Origin: an uncultured Collinsella sp.
GTDB lineage: Bacteria > Actinomycetota > Coriobacteriia > Coriobacteriales > Coriobacteriaceae
NCBI GenBank assembly: GCA_902497065.1
Contig: CABVDH010000004.1
Location: 1 to 64,000, forward strand
Length of the DNA stretch: 64,000 bases
Direction: 5' to 3'
Numbering within the stretch: position 1 is the stretch's first letter; each line of letters opens with the position of its first letter. The translations under genes were made by a program, and so were the position numbers. Below, piece by piece: positions 15,815 to 26,823 of the stretch. The notes under the pieces are model-generated. The model saw nothing but the letters and a program-made list of their open reading frames with translations. It did not search any database and was not told the DNA's origin.

Positions 15815-15829
15815 ACAGCCCCTCCCCCT

Positions 15830-15872
15830 CAAAAGCAAAGACCGCCTTGCGCCAAACCCAGGCGCAAGGCGG
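15830..15872 (-). terminator. Rho-independent terminator of the threonine aldolase gene
   Basis: CCGCCTTGCGCC (15842-15853) pairs with GGCGCAAGGCGG (15861-15872), with a T-rich tail TCTTTGCTTTT on the minus strand. It lies 20 bases after the aldolase stop. Confidence 0.85.
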
Positions 15873-15892
15873 CCCCTCGTCATTACATCAGG

Positions 15893-16918
15893 CTACAGGA
15901 CAGCCGCCAGCGCGTCGATATCCTCCTGCGTCGTGGCCCAGCTGGTGCAAAAGCGCACCACCGTGTGGGTCTCGTCGTACTTTTCCCAGTACTCGATCGA
16001 GGCATGCTCGCGAATGCGCGCCATGTCCTCGTTGGGCAGAATCACGAACTGCTGGTTTGTGGGCGTCTCCAAGAAGAACCGGTAGCCGTGCTCGTGCAGC
16101 ACGCGACGAAGCGCCTGAGCGGTTTCGATCGCCTGACGGCCAATCTCAAAATACAGGCCGTCAGTAAAGAGCGCCTCAAACTGCACGCCCGTCAGGCGGC
16201 CCTTGGCCAACAGCGCGCCGTGCTGCTTAATACGCGGAATGGGATGCGCCGGGGCGTGCATGCCGCAGAACACCACAGCCTCGCCGCAGAGCGCACCGCA
16301 CTTGGTGCCGCCGATGTAGAACACGTCACACAGCCGCGCCAGCTCGGGCAGGGTAATGTCGCACTCATCGGCCGCCAGCGCATAGGCCAGGCGAGCACCG
16401 TCCACAAACAGCGGAATCTCGCGCTTCTGGCACACCGCGTGAATCGCCGCGAGCTCGGCCTTGGAGTACAGCGTGCCGTACTCGGTCGATAGACTCACGT
16501 ACACGGCGCCCGGGAACACCGTGTGCTCGTAGCTCTCGTTTTCGTAGAACACCTGGATATAGTTCTCGAGGTCCTCGGCGTGCATCTTGCCCTCGTAGCC
16601 GGGGATGGTGAGTACCTTGTGGCCGCCAAACTCGATGGCGCCCGCCTCGTGGCAGGCGACGTGGCCAGTCTCGGCAGCAACGACGCCCTCGTACGGCGCG
16701 AGCAGCATGTCGATCACCGTCGCGTTGGCCTGCGTGCCGCCCACCAGGAAAAACACGTCAGCGTCAGGCGTCTGGCAGGCCTCGCGAATAAGTTGCTTGG
16801 CACGCTCGGTGTGCGCATCGGTACCGTAGCCGGGCTGCGGCTCCATATTGGTGTCGACGAGCGCCTGCAGCACTGCCGGGTGTGCGCCGTGGGAATAATC
16901 GTTGTTGAACGCGAGCAT
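15893..16918 (-). CDS. ltaE: Low-specificity threonine aldolase family PLP enzyme
   Basis: Cytoplasmic PLP enzyme of 341 residues (fold type I, beta-eliminating lyase/threonine aldolase family), predicted to cleave L-threonine or L-allo-threonine to glycine and acetaldehyde. The N-terminal FNNDYSHGAHPAVLQAL and GYGTDAHT are typical. FLVGGTQANATV binds the PLP phosphate, PLFVDGARLAYAL holds the cofactor Asp, and the Schiff-base Lys is in FYIGGTKCGALCGE. Length is normal. ATG follows GAGAGGATTGCC. Related anaerobe proteins are often annotated only as aminotransferase class V or beta-eliminating lyase, so the substrate is a family inference. Confidence 0.87.
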   Translation of the reverse strand: MLAFNNDYSHGAHPAVLQALVDTNMEPQPGYGTDAHTERAKQLIREACQTPDADVFFLVGGTQANATVIDMLLAPYEGVVAAETGHVACHEAGAIEFGGHKVLTIPGYEGKMHAEDLENYIQVFYENESYEHTVFPGAVYVSLSTEYGTLYSKAELAAIHAVCQKREIPLFVDGARLAYALAADECDITLPELARLCDVFYIGGTKCGALCGEAVVFCGMHAPAHPIPRIKQHGALLAKGRLTGVQFEALFTDGLYFEIGRQAIETAQALRRVLHEHGYRFFLETPTNQQFVILPNEDMARIREHASIEYWEKYDETHTVVRFCTSWATTQEDIDALAAVL

Positions 16919-16964
16919 GGCAATCCTCTCTAGCCGGGCACGGGCCCCGATGATTCAAACGGGG

Positions 16965-17828
16965 CTATTGTACGCCGTTGGGATAGGCAATGCGCGCGGC
17001 AAGGCACTCAAGCGCCAGCACCAGGGCAAAGCCGCAGCTCACGTCGCTCAAAAAGTGCGCCCCGATCACGATACGGCCAAAGGCGACGAGCGCCGCGACC
17101 ACAACCGCCGTCCAAAAGACCACCCGGCGGTGCGACGGCTTTTCCTTAAAGGCCGCCGCGGGAAGCCCGGCGAGCATAAGGCCGATCGCCGCGTGCGCCG
17201 TGTGTCCACTCGCGAACGACTTAAAGCCGTCCTTGATTACGCCGGCGGCGATATAGCTCCACTTGTCGGGGTTGCCAATCACCCACCACGGCTGAAAATT
17301 GAGCCCCGGCGTGACCTCGATCACGCGCATGCGCGGACGCGACCACAGCGGCTTGACGATCACGTTGAGGATAATGGCCTGAGCGACCCACACGGCAAGC
17401 ACCATCAACGCCCAGTGCGTGAGCTCGTCGGGCTCGGTCGTGCGCGTGAGGCGATAGACGATAAGGTTGGCGGCGATCACCAGCACAAACGTCAGCACCA
17501 ACTGAACAGCGATGAGTTTGCCGCCAACTTTCAGGGACGAGACGATCTCGTAGCCGGCCAGGCCAACGTTGACAAGGATGCCGAGCACGGCGAGCCATTT
17601 GCTCCCTCTGGAATCGGGACGCACCGCGCGCACGAGCATAACGCCCGCGACGCTTGCCGTCAGCTCGAACGGCAGCTCGCCGGCGGCCTCGATAAGGCGA
17701 CCGTACATGCTACCGATGTTGAACAGCGCGCTCGAGATCTGATAATCGAAGAAGCTGCCCACGCCCAGACAAAGACACAGGACAACCGCGATAATGGCGA
17801 CATCTTTCTTATAGATGTATCCGAACAT
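16965..17828 (-). CDS. PAP2-family membrane phosphatase
   Basis: Membrane protein of 287 residues with about six or seven hydrophobic helices and the three PAP2 motifs: KPLWSRPRMR (C1), SFASGHTAHAA (C2, catalytic His) and GRIVIGAHFLSDV (C3, second His and Asp). Family members dephosphorylate undecaprenyl pyrophosphate, phosphatidic acid or similar lipids on the outer membrane face. The start at 17828 follows AAAGGAAAGC; the open frame upstream of it is non-coding palindrome. A palindromic element and mfd lie upstream. Confidence 0.87.
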   Translation of the reverse strand: MFGYIYKKDVAIIAVVLCLCLGVGSFFDYQISSALFNIGSMYGRLIEAAGELPFELTASVAGVMLVRAVRPDSRGSKWLAVLGILVNVGLAGYEIVSSLKVGGKLIAVQLVLTFVLVIAANLIVYRLTRTTEPDELTHWALMVLAVWVAQAIILNVIVKPLWSRPRMRVIEVTPGLNFQPWWVIGNPDKWSYIAAGVIKDGFKSFASGHTAHAAIGLMLAGLPAAAFKEKPSHRRVVFWTAVVVAALVAFGRIVIGAHFLSDVSCGFALVLALECLAARIAYPNGVQ

Positions 17829-17934
17829 GCTTTCCTTTCGATGGGGCGAAGGGTCGACCCGCAACGTGGTGGGGCAAAGATAGCTTTGTCCCGTAAATAC
17901 CCTTACAGGTTGAGCATAAGTAAGCGAAAACGTT

Positions 17935-18018
17935 CCATTTGTGGCAAGGTGGCCCGAAGGAGGAGGGAAGCGTACTTGCGTACGCGACCGACGAGTGAGG
18001 GTCAGATTGCACAAATGG
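17935..18018. repeat. Palindromic element 3' of mfd
   Basis: Arms CCATTTGTG (17935-17943) and CACAAATGG (18010-18018), then CAA/TTG, with an inner hairpin GCGTAC-TTGC-GTACGC (17970-17985). Read on minus it contains CTCACTCGTCGGTCGCG, similar to the conserved loop of the elements at 26721 and 27622. The downstream tail (TTTGCAGCGTCGACCCGTTA) matches that of the element at 13144. Confidence 0.55.
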
Positions 18019-18039
18019 GGCGTTTGCAGCGTCGACCCG

Positions 18040-21000
18040 TTAGTCGTCGTCGCTCGCACCCAGCTGTTGCAGCAGCATGAGTGCCGCGGCCACGGGGCCG
18101 GTGCCGTCGTTGGCGTCGAGGCCGCGACCCAGGCCGCTGCCCGCGCCGGCGCCCGCCTTGTAGGGCACCGACAGCTTGCGGCTCTTAGGGAAGTTCACCG
18201 CGCCGTACCGGTTCTTAAGCTCAAAGGCCACCTTCTTGGGCACGTCGACGCCCAAAAACGTGATGCGGCCGCCACTGAGCGTGACGCTCTCGAGCCCCAG
18301 ACGCTCGCCGCGAATGCGGATGCGCGCGCGATTGAACAGGTTGAGTCCCGCCAACGGCAGCTCGCCATGCGCGGCTTCGGTCTCCTCCTGCACCTCATCG
18401 ATGCTCTCCAAGTCCTCGGCCGCTGCGAGCTTGCGGTACACGAGCACGCGCTGATCCACCGCCGGCAGGTACTCCTCGGACAAGAAGTAGTCGGCCGGCA
18501 GGTTAATACCCACGCTCGCCGCCTCCACGCCGGCGTCGTCATCGCCGCGCGCCTCGGCCACGGCCTGGCCCAGCATCTGCGTAAACAGGTCAAAGCCCAC
18601 GCTCGACAGGTTGCCGTGCTGCTCGGCTCCCATAAGCGAGCCGGCGCCGCGAATCTCCAGGTCGCGCATGGCGATGCGCATGCCGCTGCCCAGGTCCTGG
18701 AACTCGGAAAGTGCGGTCAGGCGCGCCGTCGCCTCCTCGGTGAGCGGCAGCTCGCCCGGGAACATAAAGTACGCGTAGGCCTGCGTGGCAGAACGGCCCA
18801 CACGGCCCTTGAGCTGGTAGAGCTGTGCCAGACCCAGGCGCTGCGAGTCCTCGATGATGAGCGTGTTGGCGGTCGCGTTGTCGATGCCGCTCTCCACGAT
18901 GGTCGTGGCGATGAGCACGTCAATCTTCTTGGTCGCGAACTCGATCATCACGTCCTCGACCTCGCGCGGGCTCATCTTGCCGTGCGCCACGCCCACGCGC
19001 GCCTCGGGCGCGGCCTCGTGCACGCGCGCCACGGCGTCATCGATGGTCTTGACGCGGTTGGACACGTAATACACCTGACCGCCGCGGCCCACCTCCAGGC
19101 GAATCGCCGCGCTCACCACATCGGGGTCGTACTCCCCCACGTGCACGATCACGGGACGACGCCCGGTCGGCGGCGTCGTGATCAGGCTCATGTCGCGCAC
19201 GCCACTCGTGGCCATCTGCATGGTACGCGGAATGGGCGTTGCCGAAAGCGTGAGCACGTCAATCTGCTCGCGCAGGTTCTTGAGCTGCTCCTTGTGCTGC
19301 ACGCCAAAGCGCTGTTCCTCGTCGATAATCACCAGGCCCAGGTTCTTGGGGTTCACATCGGCCGAAAGCAGGCGGTGCGTGCCGATGAGCACATCGATCG
19401 TGCCCTCGGCAAATGCCTTGAGCGCGCGCTTCTGCTGCGCCGGCGTGCGGAAGCGGCTGAGCACCTCAACCTCGAGGCCAAACGGAGCAAAGCGCTCAAA
19501 GAACGTCTCGTAGTGTTGCTGGGCAAGAATGGTCGTGGGGCAGAGCACCATGACCTGGCGGCCGGAGTCCACGCACTTAAACGCCGCGCGCAGGGCAACC
19601 TCGGTCTTGCCGAAGCCCACGTCGCCGCACAGCAGGCGGTCCATGGGCTTGGGCGCCTCCATGTCGGCCTTAATGTCGGCGATGGCCTCCAGCTGGTCGC
19701 GCGTCTCGTCGTAGGGGAAGCTCTCCTCCATCTCAATCTGCTCGGGCGTGTCGGGCGGACAGGCGATACCGGTAATCGACGAGCGGCGCGTATACAGGTC
19801 GACCAGATCAAACGCCAGCTTTTTGGCGTTCTTGCGCGCCTTGTTGGTGGCACGCGTCCAGTCGGCGGTATTGAGCCTGGTCAGGCGCGGCTTGTCGCCG
19901 TCGGGGCCAACATAGCGCGTGATGCGGTCGACCTGCTCGAGCGGCACGTAGAGCTTGTCGCCGTCGGCATATTCCAGCAAAAAGTAGTCGCGTTCCTTGC
20001 CGCCCACTTCCTGGCGCGCGATCTCGCTAAAGAGCGCGATGCCGTGGGTAGCGTGCACCACGTAGTCGCCCGGTTTAAACGGAAACGTGATCTGCGTAAT
20101 GTCCACCTTGCGGCGGCTGCGCGCGCGGTTGGCGTCCATGCGGGCGTTGAGGTCGGCGATCGAGAACACGGCCAGGTTGGCATCGGGCACCACCACGCCC
20201 TGCGGCAGGGCGGCATCGACAAAGGTCACGCGTCCGCGCGAGATGGTGGGCACGGCGGCACCGGCGGCAGCCTGCGCGGCGCCCGTCTCGAGCGAGCGGG
20301 CGTTGAGCGCGTCGACCTTACGCTCGCGAATGGAAGCGTGGGCCTCCTGGCGTGCGGCACGGTCGGCAGAATCTGCCGCTGCCACGCGTACGCGCTCGCC
20401 AATGACGCCGGCATTTTCGGGCGCCGCGGTCAGCGATTCCTCAAAGGTAATGCCCTCGTCGCCAAAGGTGAGCTCCATCGACTCGCGCGCACCGCGGTCG
20501 GGAATGGCAAACACGCAGGCGTAGCGCTTGCCCACGACTTCCTGAATGCGCGTCATAAAACGGTTGTCCGAGCCTGCGATAGCAGGCTGCTCGATCTTGA
20601 GCTCCGCCGTCACCGCGCCGCCGGCACGGATCAGGCTCACGTAGTTCAGGCGCTGCTGGGCACCAAAATCGAGCTGCTGGGCACGTACATACAGGCCATC
20701 CAGCCGGTCAATCCCTGCCTCGCCAGCACGCGCCTCGATATCCTCGTAGGCACGCAGGCAATCGTCGAACAGCGAGCGCGGCTCGGACAGCACCACGAGC
20801 GCCTTGCCGCTCACGTGCGCCAGCGGGCTCACGGTCTGGCCGTACATTACCGGCAAAAAGCGGTCGAGCTCGGGTGTAACGATGCGCGCATCCACCATCT
20901 CGAGCAATGCGGCCAGCTTGCTGTCGTCCTGGCTGGCGCGATAGAGCGCCACATGCATGTTGTGGACGGCCTCGTCGGTGAGCGCCAGCTCACGGCAGGG

Positions 21001-21672
21001 GAAGATCTCGACGCTGTCTTCGTTACCGATGGTCTGCCCCGTTGAGCTCACCATGCGACGGATGCGGTCGATCTCGTCGCCAAAGAACTCAATGCGCACG
21101 GGCGCTTTTTCCTGCGCGGGAAACACCTCGACGGTGTCGCCGTGCACGCGGAACAGACCGGGCGCGTCGGCGGCGCCGGCATTGGTGTAGCCCATGCCCA
21201 CCAGGCGCTGCGGCACCTCATCAAAAGGAATCTCCTCGCCCACCGCAAAGGTCGTGGACTCCCAATAGCGGCTCTCGACCGGCGGCACGCAGCGCAGCAG
21301 CGCGCGGGCCGAGGCAACCATGATGCAGTTGTCCCCGCGCACGATGCGCCCCAGCGCCTCGCAGCGCTGCGCTACCACGGCGTCGTCGGGCGCCTGCTCG
21401 CGCCACGGATAGTCCTTGCGCTCGGGAAAGCGGCACACGTGCGCCAGGCCCACATAGGCGGCAAGGCTGCGCGCAGCTCGATCGGCCGCATCCTCGCCGC
21501 TCACAATGTAGACCGTCGGGCGCGGACGGCGCGCAAACTGGGCGGCCGCCATAAGCGTGCGGCCCGACTGCGACACGGCCAGCGTCACGTCCTCGCCGGC
21601 ATCGAGTCCGACCTCGACGGTCTGCAGCGCCTCGGCAGTGTAGAGCTGCGCGGCTATACGGTGAATGAGCAT
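18040..21672 (-). CDS. mfd: Transcription-repair coupling factor Mfd
   Basis: ATP-dependent translocase of 1210 residues that removes RNA polymerase stalled at lesions and recruits UvrA. The N-terminal UvrB-homology region (about 1-350) includes RVHGDTVEVFPAQ. The RNA polymerase-interacting domain starts near GDYVVHATHGIALF. The helicase core has Walker A CGDVGFGKTEVALRAA and Walker B IIDEEQRFGVQHKE, with RVGRSATQAYAYF in motif VI. A TRCF C-terminal domain (about 1020-1150) follows. The Ala/Gly-rich C-terminal end is longer than usual. The start at 21672 follows GGAGGAACAGC. Full length, no damage seen. Confidence 0.96.
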   Translation of the reverse strand: MLIHRIAAQLYTAEALQTVEVGLDAGEDVTLAVSQSGRTLMAAAQFARRPRPTVYIVSGEDAADRAARSLAAYVGLAHVCRFPERKDYPWREQAPDDAVVAQRCEALGRIVRGDNCIMVASARALLRCVPPVESRYWESTTFAVGEEIPFDEVPQRLVGMGYTNAGAADAPGLFRVHGDTVEVFPAQEKAPVRIEFFGDEIDRIRRMVSSTGQTIGNEDSVEIFPCRELALTDEAVHNMHVALYRASQDDSKLAALLEMVDARIVTPELDRFLPVMYGQTVSPLAHVSGKALVVLSEPRSLFDDCLRAYEDIEARAGEAGIDRLDGLYVRAQQLDFGAQQRLNYVSLIRAGGAVTAELKIEQPAIAGSDNRFMTRIQEVVGKRYACVFAIPDRGARESMELTFGDEGITFEESLTAAPENAGVIGERVRVAAADSADRAARQEAHASIRERKVDALNARSLETGAAQAAAGAAVPTISRGRVTFVDAALPQGVVVPDANLAVFSIADLNARMDANRARSRRKVDITQITFPFKPGDYVVHATHGIALFSEIARQEVGGKERDYFLLEYADGDKLYVPLEQVDRITRYVGPDGDKPRLTRLNTADWTRATNKARKNAKKLAFDLVDLYTRRSSITGIACPPDTPEQIEMEESFPYDETRDQLEAIADIKADMEAPKPMDRLLCGDVGFGKTEVALRAAFKCVDSGRQVMVLCPTTILAQQHYETFFERFAPFGLEVEVLSRFRTPAQQKRALKAFAEGTIDVLIGTHRLLSADVNPKNLGLVIIDEEQRFGVQHKEQLKNLREQIDVLTLSATPIPRTMQMATSGVRDMSLITTPPTGRRPVIVHVGEYDPDVVSAAIRLEVGRGGQVYYVSNRVKTIDDAVARVHEAAPEARVGVAHGKMSPREVEDVMIEFATKKIDVLIATTIVESGIDNATANTLIIEDSQRLGLAQLYQLKGRVGRSATQAYAYFMFPGELPLTEEATARLTALSEFQDLGSGMRIAMRDLEIRGAGSLMGAEQHGNLSSVGFDLFTQMLGQAVAEARGDDDAGVEAASVGINLPADYFLSEEYLPAVDQRVLVYRKLAAAEDLESIDEVQEETEAAHGELPLAGLNLFNRARIRIRGERLGLESVTLSGGRITFLGVDVPKKVAFELKNRYGAVNFPKSRKLSVPYKAGAGAGSGLGRGLDANDGTGPVAAALMLLQQLGASDDD

Positions 21673-21829
21673 GCTGTTCCTCCGGCATCGCAACGCCAAA
21701 AGCCCGCCGGGGCAAGCTCGGCGGGTCGTACGTCAAATACATTGTCTGTCATGGTAACGCATGGAGAGGACTCCGGCTCAAGGGCAAACCCAGCCCCGCA
21801 AAAAACGCCAGACGAAGATGCGTTCCGCC

Positions 21830-22495
21830 CTACCCCGCTACGCGCACGCTGGGGCACAAATCTGCCAGCGGACACTCGTCACACTTGGGTTTGCGGGCGT
21901 CGCAGATCTCGCGACCGAAGGTGATCCACTGATGGTTAACCGACTCCCAATACTCGTGCGGCAAAATCTTGAGCAAATCCTGCTCGGTCTTGAGCGGCTC
22001 CTTGGCATGCGTCTTGGGACTCAGCATCAGGCGGTGCGCAATGCGGTTGACATGCGTGTCCACCGCAATGCCCTCCACGATGCCATACCCCACGTTGAGC
22101 ACGATGTTCGCCGTCTTGCGTCCCACGCCCGGCAGCTTCACGAGTTCCTTCATGTCGGCCGGCACCTCGCCGCCATAGTCGGCGACGATCATCTGCGCGG
22201 CCTCGACGGCATGCTTGGCTTTGCTCTTGTAGAAGCCGAGTGACTTGATGGTGTCTGCCACGTCAGCCACGCTCGCCCCGGCCATGGCCTCGGGCGTGGG
22301 CCACTGGGCAAACAGCCGCGGCGTCACCTTGTTGACCTGCGCATCGGTCGTTTGCGCCGAGAGCAGCACCGCGATCAGCAGGCGGAAGGGATTCTCGTGG
22401 TCCAAAAAGCACTCGACCGGGCCATAGCGACGGTTGAGGCGCTCACACACCTCGATGGCGCGCTCGCGCTTGGCAGCATTGGTCTCGCGTGGCAT
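21830..22495 (-). CDS. nth: Endonuclease III
   Basis: Bifunctional DNA glycosylase/AP lyase of 221 residues that removes oxidised pyrimidines. The helix-hairpin-helix is LPGVGRKTANIVLN, including the catalytic Lys; the catalytic Asp is in AVDTHVNRIAHRL. The C-terminal 4Fe-4S site is complete: CDARKPKCDECPLADLC (C-x6-C-x2-C-x5-C). The start at 22495 follows GAGGAG. The frame ends about 160 bases upstream of mfd, so the two repair genes could share a transcript, although the spacer is long. Confidence 0.95.
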   Translation of the reverse strand: MPRETNAAKRERAIEVCERLNRRYGPVECFLDHENPFRLLIAVLLSAQTTDAQVNKVTPRLFAQWPTPEAMAGASVADVADTIKSLGFYKSKAKHAVEAAQMIVADYGGEVPADMKELVKLPGVGRKTANIVLNVGYGIVEGIAVDTHVNRIAHRLMLSPKTHAKEPLKTEQDLLKILPHEYWESVNHQWITFGREICDARKPKCDECPLADLCPSVRVAG

Positions 22496-22558
22496 AACGA
22501 CTCCTCGGCTCAACGGCACAATAAACTTATGGGCACAATTGTCCCACGTCCGAGACGC

Positions 22559-24361
<1,803 letters not shown>

Positions 24362-24487
24362 GGGCTTCCTTTCGCATCTGATTGGGCGAAACGCCATTGT
24401 TGCATACTAAAGCGCACTTCAGGCAAGTGCGACGCGAAAAGCGCCCGCGCCCCGCGCTTGCGCAGGCGCCCCGCCGTCTTGTTGCAA

Positions 24488-25843
24488 TTAGTCCTCGTCT
24501 TCTTGGTCTGTGGGAAGGCCCGCGGGCGTGAGTCCCAAGATCTCATCGGCTTGGTCGGCGTCTTCCAACGCGTCGATGTCCTTGAGCTTGCGCTCCATGA
24601 CGTTGGTGCGCGTGGTAATGATGCCCTCGACCGTTTTGCCCGCGGTCTCGATCTGCTGCTGGGCGCGGCGCAGCGCCTTTTGATAGCGCGGCAGCTCGGC
24701 CTTGACAGCGGAGAGCACGCGCAGTACATCGTCGGTGCGTTTTTGCAGCTTAAACGTTTGGTAACTCATCTGCAGGCTATTGAGAATGGCGGCCATGGTG
24801 CTGGGACCGGCTACGTTGACGTGATAGTCGCGGCCCAGGGTCTCGATAAGCCCGGGGCGGCTGACGACTTCGGCGTACAGTCCCTCAAACGGCACGAACA
24901 TGATGCCAAAGTTGGTCGTTGCCGGCACACTCAGGTACTTTTCGCAGATGTCCTTTGCCTCGCGCTTCACCATCATATCGAGCGTCTTGCGCGCTGCGGC
25001 GACGGCCTCCGCGTCACCCGACTCCTGCGCGTCGAGCAGGTGCTCGTACGCGTCGCCCGGGAATTTGGAGTCGATCGGCAGCAGCACGGGATCGCCCTCG
25101 TCTACCGGCAGCTTGACGGCAAACTCAACGCGCTCCGAGGCGCCGGGCTTGGTGGTGACGTTTTCCAGATACTGGTCGGGCGTAAGGATGTCCGCCAGGA
25201 TCGCACCCAGCTGCACCTCGCCCAAAATGCCGCGCGCCTTTACATTGCCCAGCACGCGCTTAAGGTCGCCCACGCCGGTGGCGATGGACTGCATGTCGCC
25301 CAGGCCCTTGTACACGGCCTCGAGCTGGTCGCTCACCTGCTTAAACGATGCCGACAGGCGATCGTTGAGCGTGCGGGAGAGTTTCTCGTCCACCGTCGCG
25401 CGCATCTGATCGAGTTGCACGTTGTTGTCTTTGCGGATAGCACCCAGCTGGGCATCGACCGTCTCGCGCACCTTGTCCAGGCGGTGCTCGATGCCCTCGC
25501 GGTTGGCACCGAGCTGTTGGGCCGTCTCGCGGCGAAGGTCATCCATCCGGTCACCAGCTTGCGAAAACTCACGTGCGATGGTCAGGTAACGTTGCTGCTC
25601 CACGGCCGCATCTGTCGTCTGCTGCTGAGCGATGACATTGGCCGTGCGGCGAGTTTCGGCCAACGCGACGTTCAGGGCATCGAGCGCGTTGTTGGCCTGC
25701 TCGAGTGCTGCCAGCGTTTCCGCGCTACTGTCGCCACGCTCCCGCAGCTCGGCACGCAGGCTCTTGAGCTGGAGGGCGCAAGCCACAGCAACCCCCACCG
25801 CCACCAAGGCGATCACAACAAGCACAATATCAATAGCAGACAT
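24488..25843 (-). CDS. rmuC: DNA recombination protein RmuC family
   Basis: Protein of 451 residues: one N-terminal membrane helix (about 5-27), a long coiled coil (30-190, rich in Glu, Arg, Leu heptads), then the RmuC nuclease-like domain (about 200-410) with RGILGEVQLGAILADIL, GDPVLLPIDSKFPGDAYE and NFGIMFVPFEGLYAEV. RmuC proteins limit inversions at short inverted repeats, of which this window is rich. An acidic tail (DADQADEILG, then DQEDED) ends the chain. The start at 25843 follows GGCGGAG. Confidence 0.9.
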   Translation of the reverse strand: MSAIDIVLVVIALVAVGVAVACALQLKSLRAELRERGDSSAETLAALEQANNALDALNVALAETRRTANVIAQQQTTDAAVEQQRYLTIAREFSQAGDRMDDLRRETAQQLGANREGIEHRLDKVRETVDAQLGAIRKDNNVQLDQMRATVDEKLSRTLNDRLSASFKQVSDQLEAVYKGLGDMQSIATGVGDLKRVLGNVKARGILGEVQLGAILADILTPDQYLENVTTKPGASERVEFAVKLPVDEGDPVLLPIDSKFPGDAYEHLLDAQESGDAEAVAAARKTLDMMVKREAKDICEKYLSVPATTNFGIMFVPFEGLYAEVVSRPGLIETLGRDYHVNVAGPSTMAAILNSLQMSYQTFKLQKRTDDVLRVLSAVKAELPRYQKALRRAQQQIETAGKTVEGIITTRTNVMERKLKDIDALEDADQADEILGLTPAGLPTDQEDED

Positions 25844-25967
25844 AAACTCCGCCCAACAAACCCAATCGAGCACCAATCAAAACCGCGATCAATCTTACCC
25901 CGCCACACGCACGGATCACCCACTGCCTTGCAGACAAATTTCTCTTAGAGCCGCGGACGCTAAAACG

Positions 25968-26390
25968 CTAGCTCTCCCAGCCGGTGCGGACTGTTGTTAT
26001 GACATCGCCTAGGCGCTGGCCGAGGGCTGACAGATGTTGGAGCACTTCACTGGGCGAGGCGCCGTTGAGGATGCAGGTGAGCGCATACGAGACCAAGAAA
26101 ATCGCCGCGAGTCCTAACGGAATGAGCACGATCATCGCCAATGTACGCAGGCGCTGGCCCACGCGGCGGCGACGCGTGCGGCGTTTGTCGAACGCAAGCT
26201 CCTGCGCATATGAATCTTGTTGTACGGAATAGTTCTCTGGCGCCGATCCACCCGCAGGCGAAACCGCGGGTGTAACGTTTTGCGCAGGGAGCTGGGCGGC
26301 TACCCCTTGCATTTGCATCTCCATGAGTCGTTGCTGCTGACGCAGCATGCGCTCAGCTTGTTGCTGCGGAGTCTCAAGAAACAGATCCAT
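25968..26390 (-). CDS. Hypothetical protein with one membrane helix
   Basis: Protein of 140 residues that I do not recognise. The N-terminal third is rich in Gln and Met (QQQAERMLRQQQRLMEMQMQ, a likely coiled coil), followed by a Pro/Ala linker. A basic stretch (KRRTRRRRVGQRLR) then precedes one hydrophobic segment (about 88-110) and a short amphipathic tail. The positive-inside rule puts the N-terminus in the cytoplasm. ATG at 26390 follows GGAGGCCAGC. It lies upstream of rmuC with a 124-base gap. No domain is evident. Confidence 0.65.
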   Translation of the reverse strand: MDLFLETPQQQAERMLRQQQRLMEMQMQGVAAQLPAQNVTPAVSPAGGSAPENYSVQQDSYAQELAFDKRRTRRRRVGQRLRTLAMIVLIPLGLAAIFLVSYALTCILNGASPSEVLQHLSALGQRLGDVITTVRTGWES

Positions 26391-26643
26391 GCTGGCCTCC
26401 AAAATCGGAGCATTCGACGCTTACGACCAGCATCCCGCACCGCCATGACCGCGACAACGCAATCGCCGGCAATAGCCACAAAGTTTCTTTTGCTCAAAAG
26501 CTGTCGAAAAGCTCAACAACTCCCCTACCAGCACTTTCTCTGAGCTTTTTTCGCCAGCAATCTTTTGGCCTTCCACCCTTACGCCAACTGACCAAAATCT
26601 AACCAAAAGCTTGACGAAAATTGTGAAGACAGGGACCCCACAC

Positions 26644-26671
26644 AAAAAGTGCCGCCCAATAGGGGCGGCAC
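26644..26671 (-). terminator. Rho-independent terminator, copy 1
   Basis: Read on minus: GTGCCGCCCC-TATT-GGGCGGCAC followed by TTTTTGTG. It ends the transcript of the membrane protein 26824-27456, after the palindromic element. A near-identical terminator with the same flanks lies at 27541-27571. Confidence 0.8.
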
Positions 26672-26806
26672 ACAAACTTCTTATCAGCTTTTCTGTAGCG
26701 AGCACGCGACGACTCAACGCCGGAGCGCAGGGCAGGGAAACCTTTGCCTCGTGCGACCCTGCGAAGCCGTGAGCGAGAGGGAAAGGTTTCCCCGCTCTGC
26801 GCTCCG
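26672..26806. repeat. Composite 3' element, copy 1: constant linker plus long palindrome
   Basis: A conserved linker (ACAAACTT..TTATCAGCTTTTC..GTAGCGAGCACGCGACGAC, 26672-26712) is followed by a palindrome. Its arms are CGGAGCGCAG/CTGCGCTCCG (26721-26730, 26797-26806) and GGGAAACCTTT/AAAGGTTTCCC (26735-26745, 26782-26792). The loop contains GCGACCCTGCGAAGCCGTGA. The same linker and loop recur at 27572-27707 with entirely different arm sequences that are also complementary. It lies directly after the stop of the gene at 26824. Confidence 0.75.
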
Positions 26807-26823
26807 TGGTCGGTGAGGACAGA

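Noticed and set aside
17941..21045. A 1034-codon open frame on plus, opposite mfd
   Set aside because: Same reason: antisense of a complete Mfd, Arg/His/Ala-rich and without a domain.
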